Shown here piece after piece: positions 16,189 to 23,500 of a DNA stretch of 64,000 bases; within the stretch, counting starts at the first letter, position 1, and the number at the start of each line of letters is the position of its first letter. Under the pieces are notes generated by a model. The model was not told the origin of the DNA. It ran no database searches and worked only from the letters and a program-made list of their open reading frames with translations. The translations under genes and the position numbers were made by a program. Source of the stretch: an uncultured Eubacteriales bacterium (GTDB taxonomy: Bacteria > Bacillota > Clostridia > Oscillospirales > Oscillospiraceae); the NCBI GenBank assembly GCA_900548625.1, contig URLO01000001.1:124001-188000 (forward strand), read 5' to 3'.

Positions 16189-17748
16189 TTGCCGAGAAAA
16201 CCTGCAAAGCACCCGGCGAAGCCGAAGCGGGGCAAGAAGCTGGAAATCGAAGAGCCGGGCGTTCTCTATGGCCGGTACAGCAGCCACAACCAGAAGGACA
16301 TTTCCGTAGAGCAGCAGTTCGAAAAGGGCTACGAGCTGGCGGCGGAGTATGGCATCAGGATCATTGACACCTATGCCGACCGCGCCGTTTCTGGCCGCAC
16401 CGACAAGCGCCGTGACTTCCAGCGCATGATGACTGACGCTGCAAAAGGGAAGTTCCGCTATGTAATCGCGTGGAAGTCTAACCGCATGGGGCGCAATATG
16501 CTGGAGGCTCTGATCAACGAAGCTCGGCTTCAGGATCTGGGCGTTCGCGTTCTCTATGTGGAGGAGGATTTCGACGATACTGCGGCTGGACGCTTCGCCG
16601 CCCGCTCGATGATGAATGTCAACCAGTTCTATTCCGAGAACATGGCCGAGGACATCAAGCGCGGCCTATATGACAACGCCGCGAATTGCATGGTGGCGAA
16701 CGGCCATCTGCCCTACGGCTATAAAGCGGACGAAACGCTGCACTATGCCATCGACGAGCCGAAGGCTGCGGTTATCCGGGAGATATTCACTCGCGTTTCC
16801 TGCGGTGAGGCTTTCGTTGATATCATGGCCAGCCTGAATGTCCGGGGAATCAAGACCTCGTACGGTCGCCCGTGGGGGCGGTCGAGCTTTCAGAAGATCC
16901 TTTCCAACGAACGGTATCGCGGCATCTATATCTACGGCGATGTCCGCAAAGAGGGCGGCATCCCGAGGATTATCAGCGACGAGCTTTACTTCAAGGTCCA
17001 GGAGGTGATCACCACGAAGAAGAATCCGCAAGGGCGTCACCGCGTCAATGGTGACTATCTGCTTACCGGCAAGCTGTTCTGCGGGCATTGTAAAAGCCCC
17101 ATGACTGGCGTCTCCGGCACCGGACGCTCCGGCAACCTGCATTACTACTACGTCTGCCAGAAGCGTCGAACGGAAAAGACCTGCGATAAAAAGAATGTAC
17201 GCCGAGATGAAATTGAGCTGCAGGTCGCCCAGGCCATCAAAGACTATGCTCTGAAGGACGATGTTATCGAGTGGATCGCCGACAGCACGGTCGCCTACAA
17301 TGAGCGCAAGGAAGCCGAGAGCAAGGTCGGCATTTTGGAAGACCAACTCGCCGGCACGGAGCATGGCAAAAAAAACATCATGTCCGCCATCGAGCAGGGC
17401 ATCATCACCGAAACCACGAAAAGCAGGCTGGTCGAGCTGGAGTCTGAGCGTGCTACCATCAAAGCTAATATCGCAGCGGCTCGGGCAGACATCGTGACTG
17501 TCAGCCGCGATGACATTATATCCGGCTTGGAGATGTTCCGAGATGGCGATGTTCACGATAAGAAGTACCAAGCGCGCCTATTTGACACATTCCTGGTCGC
17601 GGTGTATGCTTATGACGATGATCTGCGGCTGGTGTTCAGCTTCTCCGGCAATAAAAATACAATCCAAATCCCAATAGAATCCGCAGTTAACGCAGTAGAG
17701 AATAACGAGGCTGAGTGTTCGTTTAAGCTCTGCTCTGCTCCACCATAA
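16189..17748 (+). CDS. large serine recombinase (prophage integrase)
   Basis: 519 aa from the TTG at 16189. A GTG at 16180 is in frame but overlaps the GGGGG ribosome site. The resolvase domain starts YGRYSSHNQKDISVEQQ with the catalytic Ser in YSS; GRNMLEALINEARLQDLGVRVLYVEE follows. A recombinase domain (HLPYGYKAD...) comes next, then a zinc ribbon (FCGHCKSPM...YVCQKRR...TC) and a coiled coil near residues 370-430. It would integrate and excise the prophage. The host-side attachment site should lie just beyond 17.75 kb. Confidence 0.9.
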   Translation: MPRKPAKHPAKPKRGKKLEIEEPGVLYGRYSSHNQKDISVEQQFEKGYELAAEYGIRIIDTYADRAVSGRTDKRRDFQRMMTDAAKGKFRYVIAWKSNRMGRNMLEALINEARLQDLGVRVLYVEEDFDDTAAGRFAARSMMNVNQFYSENMAEDIKRGLYDNAANCMVANGHLPYGYKADETLHYAIDEPKAAVIREIFTRVSCGEAFVDIMASLNVRGIKTSYGRPWGRSSFQKILSNERYRGIYIYGDVRKEGGIPRIISDELYFKVQEVITTKKNPQGRHRVNGDYLLTGKLFCGHCKSPMTGVSGTGRSGNLHYYYVCQKRRTEKTCDKKNVRRDEIELQVAQAIKDYALKDDVIEWIADSTVAYNERKEAESKVGILEDQLAGTEHGKKNIMSAIEQGIITETTKSRLVELESERATIKANIAAARADIVTVSRDDIISGLEMFRDGDVHDKKYQARLFDTFLVAVYAYDDDLRLVFSFSGNKNTIQIPIESAVNAVENNEAECSFKLCSAPP

Positions 17749-17750
17749 AA

Positions 17751-17798
17751 GGACTCTTATTTTGATAGAATGGCTATCAAGATAAGAGCCCTTTTTCT
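17751..17798 (+). terminator. terminator of the integrase
   Basis: GGACTCTTAT and TTTGATA pair with TATCAA and GATAAGAGCC around a short loop, and a run of T follows. It begins three bases after the integrase stop. The stem contains a few mismatches but is long. Confidence 0.75.
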
Positions 17799-18041
17799 CG
17801 CGTTTTCAACGAAAACTAGACAATATCAGAACTTTTTGAGTATCTTTGCCTGTTCCGGCTTTTCCGCTGGGGCGGGCTTTTTTATTATCGGGGAAAACGC
17901 TTTTTTGATGCGTTTCGTTTTATGGGGATTCGTTTTACTTTGTTGATGTTCGTTGAGCGAATTGCGCTGTGCTGAAATAATGGAACATCGATAGAAATTC
18001 TTCACATTTCATGCTACAATAAAAATCCAAGATCATAGAAA
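17799..18041. other. intergenic region between prophage and cobalamin locus
   Basis: No gene seen. It contains a second terminator-like hairpin (GCCTGTTCCGGC...GGGGCGGGC then T run, about 17846-17883) and AT-rich sequence. A -10-like TACAAT at 18015-18020 probably starts the riboswitch transcript. The prophage attachment site should be in or near this stretch, but its core cannot be found without the other prophage end. Confidence 0.5.
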
Positions 18042-18160
18042 GAGTCTCAGGTTTGCCGCGCTGAGGGTGCGGCAATCAAACGGAATCGGGTGAGAGTCCC
18101 GGCGAACTGGTCACTGTGAAGCTCCCGTGGAGGAGATTAGTCAGACACGCGCCTGAGAGA
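18042..18160 (+). ncRNA. cobalamin riboswitch
   Basis: The closing stem is CTCAGG (near 18047) with CCTGAG (near 18151). Inside are GGTTTGCCGC...GCGGCAATCAAAC, the core GGAATCGGGTGAGAGTCCCGG, GTCACTGTGA and AGTCAGACAC. These correspond to the conserved GGTGnnAnTCC, CACTGT and AGTCAG blocks of the cobalamin aptamer. It would sense corrinoids. No transport or biosynthesis gene follows directly: after an expression platform and a terminator comes a recombinase. Confidence 0.8.
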
Positions 18161-18269
18161 GCTACAAGAGCAGCCGCCAAGTCAACGGCCTGCGGACGAT
18201 ACTGTGCGCCCATTTTTAAGGGATACGTCCGCCATTACTGAAAGGTACTGCGGGCGTTTTTTGCGTAAA

Positions 18270-18310
18270 AAAACGTGTCGTAAAGCATTCTTTCCTTTAC
18301 GACACGTTTT
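18270..18310 (+). terminator. strong hairpin after the first riboswitch
   Basis: AAAACGTGTCGTAAAG and CTTTACGACACGTTTT form a perfect 16-bp stem with a nine-base loop. A less regular hairpin and T run (GCGGGCGTTTTTT, about 18249-18262) lies just upstream and may be the riboswitch-controlled terminator. Confidence 0.8.
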
Positions 18311-18498
18311 CGAGTTTCTTAACACCTGAAATTATATCCTATTAAAAAGAAAAGTCAACCTGTTTTGGAGAAAACCGTAGTTTTTTGTTGGGTATTTAGG
18401 CACATACGTTCCAATATTTGAAATATAGCTGAAATTAGGCTGCAAAAAGGCATAGCTCTTTCGCTTAACGCCGTCAGAAGCGCCGTCAAGGAGGAACA

Positions 18499-19524
18499 AT
18501 GGCAAAGTGTGGAGAGAACATTTATAAACGCAAAGACGGAAGATGGGAAGGCCGCTTTATTCGCAGCCGCAGGGAAAATGGTCACGCGATATACGGTTAT
18601 GTCTATGGCCGGAGTTATACAGAATGCAAAGGCAAATTAAAGGAAGCCGCCATAGCGCCGCCTCGTATGATGTGCGGCTGTCGTCTGACGGCGAAAGAGC
18701 TTTTTTCTTCCCTGCTGCGGAAAAAATGCGCGGAGGTCAAACCATCTACCGCCCAGCGCTATCGCTTTTTGATTGAAAAACACATTCTCCCGGAACTGGG
18801 GCATCTCCGGGTCGAACAGCTGACGGCGAAAAAACTCCAAGCCTTCCTCCAACGAAAGCGTGTAAACGGAGGCCTGAAAGGCGGTGGGCTTTCGGTCAAA
18901 ACCGTCCGGGACATCGGGACTCTGATAAAATCGGCGCTGAAATACGCACAAGCGGAGTTTTCGATCCCCTGTGATGCAGATGCGCTGCGGCTTCCGTCGC
19001 CTGCACAACCGGATATTCGCGTTTTTACCGAAGATGAACTGCGGCGTATCGGCGAGCAGGTCACACGCCAGCCGCATTTGATGGAAATCGGCATACTGCT
19101 GGCGCTGAACACCGGTCTTAGAATTGGAGAATTGTGTGCGCTGCAACGGCAAGATGTCGATTTTGCTGCCGGAACCGTCTCTGTCCGCCACACGGCGCAG
19201 CGAATCAATTACGGCGGCAGGACGGAATTGGTCGTTCAAACACCGAAAAGTGCCGCTTCCAACCGCGTCATTCCCATTCCGGCTGGAATGCTGGCGCTGC
19301 TGCGGCAGTATGTATATGCCTTTGCACCGGGCGCGCAGCTGGAAGCCTACCGCACGATCACCCGGCAGTCCGATATGGTGCTGGCCGTCTATGACCCTGC
19401 ATCGGCGCGCGGCGACGATACGGACGCGGCGATCCAATATGCGCGGGAGCTGAAGCGCCCCATCCTGAGTATCCACCCGGATACGCTGCGTACTAGCTGC
19501 CTGACTGAATTTGAGTTTATGTAA
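18499..19524 (+). CDS. chimeric tyrosine recombinase with foreign C-terminal tail
   Basis: 341 aa, AAGGAGG before the ATG. Residues about 1-55 are an AP2-like DNA-binding start, 60-160 a SAM-like core-binding domain, and 170-280 the first half of a phage integrase catalytic domain. The latter has ALNTGLRIGELCALQRQDVD, with the first catalytic Arg. The chain then switches near residue 281 to SDMVLAVYDPASARGDDTDAAIQYARELKRP, which looks like a SLOG/deoxyribosyltransferase-like nucleotide-binding fragment. The HxxR and Tyr catalytic residues are missing, so recombination activity is unlikely. Confidence 0.7.
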   Translation: MAKCGENIYKRKDGRWEGRFIRSRRENGHAIYGYVYGRSYTECKGKLKEAAIAPPRMMCGCRLTAKELFSSLLRKKCAEVKPSTAQRYRFLIEKHILPELGHLRVEQLTAKKLQAFLQRKRVNGGLKGGGLSVKTVRDIGTLIKSALKYAQAEFSIPCDADALRLPSPAQPDIRVFTEDELRRIGEQVTRQPHLMEIGILLALNTGLRIGELCALQRQDVDFAAGTVSVRHTAQRINYGGRTELVVQTPKSAASNRVIPIPAGMLALLRQYVYAFAPGAQLEAYRTITRQSDMVLAVYDPASARGDDTDAAIQYARELKRPILSIHPDTLRTSCLTEFEFM

Positions 19525-19630
19525 ACCAGCACTTATTCAAAGATAAACTATCATTTTCTGCTCTTGTTCAAAAAGGTATTGCAAAAAACAGAAAGAATAG
19601 GTAGAATAGAATCAAATTGCAGAGAGTTAT

Positions 19631-19674
19631 CGAGAAGGGTGTACACCCTTCTCGTCCGTAGGTACCTACGGACG
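19631..19674. repeat. two abutting perfect palindromes
   Basis: A 24-base perfect palindrome (CGAGAAGGGTGT and its complement, 19631-19654) shares its last two bases with a 22-base perfect palindrome (CGTCCGTAGGT and its complement, 19653-19674). Neither has a loop. The rest of 19525-19760 shows no gene. They could be protein-binding sites or cruciform-forming remnants of a mobile-element end. There is no T run for termination. Confidence 0.85.
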
Positions 19675-19761
19675 ATTTCCTTCTGTAAAACTGAATATTG
19701 AGATACCGTAATACACGCCGATTCCGCACACCCTCGGGCAGGATAGGCTCAGAAGAAGGCA

Positions 19762-20036
19762 TTTATGCCGACACGAAACGGTGCTGTGCGCGTGAGGCCA
19801 CGCCAAAGCGGTTTTGACCGCCGGGACGAAAGTCCGCCATTGCAGGGACGACCTGTGAGAAGGTAGGACGTGGGCGCAGGAGAAAAAATATCTCCCTAAC
19901 GCAAGTCAGAAGATCTGTATTACCACGGCTTTTTCGCCGTGTAGGGTATGTGCAGCGGTGAGCGATTTCCTGTTGCATCCGGCATGATGTGCGTCATGCC
20001 GGTGTTTTGCCGCTGATTTCAGATTCTGAAATCGGC
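19762..20036 (+). ncRNA. probable second cobalamin-type riboswitch and expression platform
   Basis: CGGGACGAAAGTCCG, GCAGGGACGACCTGTGAG and GCAAGTCAGAAGATCTGT appear in the order of the conserved cobalamin aptamer blocks, within about 19780-19930. A platform hairpin (CCGGCATGA/TCATGCCGG, 19979-20002, then TGTTTT) and a second one (GATTTCAG/CTGAAATC) follow. It lies directly upstream of a DUF4430 surface protein, a type of gene expected under cobalamin control. The match is looser than for the first riboswitch; a different aptamer remains possible. Confidence 0.55.
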
Positions 20037-20160
20037 GTATTTTGCTTTATGGGCAAGGTGCGCCGGTTTTGATCGGGGATCGGCTTTTTTGCGCCGAAAA
20101 ACCGGTGCGCCGAGCGGCGGCCTTCATATAGAGAAACAAGAAATTTACAGGAGGAAAAAC

Positions 20161-20535
20161 ATGAGGAAGAGAATTTTGTCGTTGCTTCTCATACTGGTGA
20201 TGATCGTGGGGCTGCTGCCCACCGTCGCGCTGGCGAAAAATGATGACTTTACGGTCACCATTTCCATGGAGGGGCTGACACTCGGACAGGGCTACTACCT
20301 GGAGCCGAGAACATACACATTGGATCAGATCAACAAACTGGTCGAGGGCGAGCCCTGGGCCAGGACCTTTACCGCCGACGATCTGACGGCAGACGTTGTG
20401 ACGATCGCGATGCTCAAGGATGCAAATCGCAAGTACACCAATACCGGCACGGTGCAGAGCGACTTCTATCTGTCCCGTGTCAGTGGGATTCCCGCGTACT
20501 CCGCTGCCGCAACAGCATTCCGCAGATCATTTTGA
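20161..20535 (+). pseudogene. N-terminal part of DUF4430 surface protein, frame broken
   Basis: AGGAGG precedes the ATG at 20161. The 124-aa product has a signal peptide (MRKRILSLLLILVMIVGLLPTVALA) and the first half of a DUF4430 domain (FTVTISMEGLTLGQGYYLEP...). It stops after about 105 mature residues. The homologous continuation (NSIPQIILKKSG...) is in the -1 frame from about 20500 on, so a one-base indel at roughly 20480-20520 splits the protein. DUF4430 resembles the C-terminal cobalamin-binding domain of transcobalamin-type proteins. Confidence 0.75.
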
Positions 20536-23500
20536 AGAAAAGCGGCAAAACGGCAGAAGCGCTGACGGCAGACCCTGTTCAAAAGGAAGGCTGGCTCGGC
20601 GAGAGGGATTATAACAGCATGTCGGGCTGGATGTTTACGGCCCGGAACAGCATGCCGAATGTGGGCTGCGCCCAATTCAAGGTTCAAAGCGGCGATGTGA
20701 TCCGCTGGCAGTTTTCGCTCTATGACTACGGTGCCGATCTTGGCTACGATAACAACTGGGGCACGGGAGCTGGTCCGTATTTTACAGCGGCGAACAAGGA
20801 CGAACTGTGCCGGAAATACGCCGCGAGCACGGACGAAACGTTCCGCGCGAACGCGAAGACGGTGCTTGAAAATCTGACGGCAACGGAGGCGGATATCGCT
20901 GCCGCGCTCAAGGGCGAGACGCCCGAAATCTCCACCAAGCCGACCGGCATCAAAATCACGGCGCCAACAACAAAGCAAGCGGAAATCGGATACAATGAGC
21001 TGGAAAACTTCAAGCCGGAACAGTTGGAGTATCACGTTCAGACGACGACGCAGAAAACAAGATGGATGGGGCCAATGACGGTAACTGTGGTGCATCCAGA
21101 TGAAAAAGCCACGGTCAAGTTGGAAATTCAGCAAGATGCGGATGGCGGTACATCGACCGTAGACAGGACGGCTTCCGGTTCTGTAAACAATGCTATAAAA
21201 ATCATGGCAACACAGCCGATGCAAACTTATCTGAGCAAACTGACTGTCAAGGTTGCCTCGCAGGGCGAAACGACAACGTATACGATCTGGCTGCATTCCG
21301 GTAAGCCATATCCTGTCACCAACCCGTCTTACACCTGGGACGGCGGCGAATGCGCGAAGGCAAATTATAAAACCGACAGGACGAAAAAGATTGTGCAGAT
21401 CTTCCTTTCGGCGGATACGCCGGATGACGCGCTGCTTACCGTTGACCCCAAGCTCGGCTATCAGATCAAAACAACCTGGGACGGAAAGGTACAGCTGAAA
21501 GATGGTGCGGCAACCGTCAGCGCGATGGCTTATGTCGGCAATGCAGCCAACACCACCAATGTCACATTCCAGTTCCTGCGTGATCCCGATGTCTCCATCA
21601 AGAGCATCCGCGCAAACAACACCGCGCTGACCAATGTAAAGGGCACGCAGGCGTCTCCCGCGTGGGTCTATCAGACCTATATAGAGGGTGATAAGCTGGA
21701 GCTGAACGTGGTTCCAACCTCCGAATTCGCGACAGTCACGTATCAGAACGGGACACCCGATAAAAACGGCGTTATCGTATCCACGGCGACCGTGACGGCG
21801 GGCGATGCACGCACCACCCGAACCTATACGGTGTACGGCTATCCGAAAACCGGCAGTTCGGACAAGCTGGCTGATTTGCAATTGTATCTCTGCCGGTTCG
21901 CTGCATCGAGCTCGGAGTCTTCTAACGCCATCGCTCTGGATTTCGGCTTTGACCCGGACAAAACAGAATACAGCATCGAATTCCAGCGTCCCCAATACTA
22001 TCAGCTTTATGCGCAGGCAATCGCCGCAAACGCGGAGTCGAAGATTACAGCGCGCACGGTGAACCGTACCGGCGACACACAGACCAACGATACTGTCGAG
22101 CTTTCGACCGGGATGCTTCAGATTGTCAGCAACCTCAATGAATTTGATTATTGGGCAAAGCTGGTCATTACTGTGACGCCCACGGATGGCGAGCCTCGTG
22201 ATTATACGATTTATCTCAAGGACAAGGACCTACCGCTTTCTGCGGAGGCCGCGCTTTCCTCGCTCTCCTATCAGATCGGTACCGGTGAGGCAATCAGCGT
22301 GCCGGACTTCAAGACCTCCAAGCGCGAGTACAGCGTAACGCTTCCGTACGGCACGGAGCAGGTTCGGCTGCTGCCGAAGACCAGTAATCCCGGCGCCGTC
22401 CTGTCCGGTGAAACAGAGCTGACACTGGTAAACGGCACGGCGGAGGCGGTCTTCAACATTACCTCTGCGGATGGAACGGTCAACAGCACCTATACAGTCC
22501 GTTTTACCACAGCGGAACACTCCAAATATCTGTCCAGCCTGAGCTACAAGGTCGGCGCGGCGGAGCCCGCCGCTGTCGAGGGCTTTAACAAGGAAACAGA
22601 TGCGTTTGCTGTCATTCTTCCGCAGGATACGGCAGACGGGCAGGAACTTACGCTTGTCGGCACTCCTGAAAACCCGGCAGCACAGGTATCCTCTCAGCCG
22701 GTTCAGGTCAGCGGCGGCAAGGCCGTAGCCACGATCACGGTGACGGATAACGAGCTCACACGCACCTACAGCGTCTATTTCTATGTCGGCGCAGTCCGTC
22801 AGGAAAACAATGAGCTGGCCGACCTGCGCTTTGAAAGCGAGCAGCTGAAATCCAGCGAGCTGGATCAGTTTATCTCCGGCAAAACGGAATATACCCTCTA
22901 TTTTATGCCCAGCGGCACGGGAGAGGTCACGGACGGCACTATTACAGCGACACTCCCGGAGGGCAGCGACGCGGAAATTACTGTCCATTACCACAGAAAT
23001 TCCTTCACGCTCCCGCAGTGCGTCAATGAGACGCTGCAAAGCGGCGTTCCGTTCCAGATGACGAGCAATTCTACGCATCAGATTCTCAAGAGAAATACCC
23101 ACCAGGTGGTAACAATTACCGTAACTCCGTCTGAGGGCGAACCGAAAAGCTACTCGCTGAACCTGATCAACGGCGACGGAAGCGTGGACATGGTCGATTT
23201 CAGTATGCACATCCCGGAAATTGTTGTTCTCGACAAAGAAGGCAATGTGAAGGGTACGGTATCAGAGGGCAGTTGGAACATGTTCTTCCAGGACCGGGAG
23301 CGGACCTTCAATATTACACACGGCCTTGCTGAAACCGGCGATACGGTCAGAATCCGGTGCAATCTGGAGGACTACCTCGTTCATCCGGTACAGCCGTATT
23401 TCACGGGCATCCTCAGTGAGACGGAAGATATCACGGTTCCGATGACCTTTATCAACCAGAAGGGCGAGACCGGAACCAACTATTATACCTTCCACCTGTG

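Noticed and set aside
17749..18041. Exact prophage attachment core
   Set aside because: Expected here, but the other prophage end is outside the window, so no direct repeat could be checked.
19762..19960. RNase P RNA or c-di-GMP riboswitch at the surface-protein leader
   Set aside because: The GACGAAAGTCC segment superficially resembles RNase P. The other conserved RNase P and GEMM blocks are missing, and the AAGTCAGAAGATCTGT block fits a cobalamin aptamer better.
20500..20535. Programmed -1 frameshift to join the two surface-protein ORFs
   Set aside because: The needed shift is -1, but no X-XXY-YYZ slippery site with a following hairpin was found. Mutation or assembly error is simpler, though not proven.
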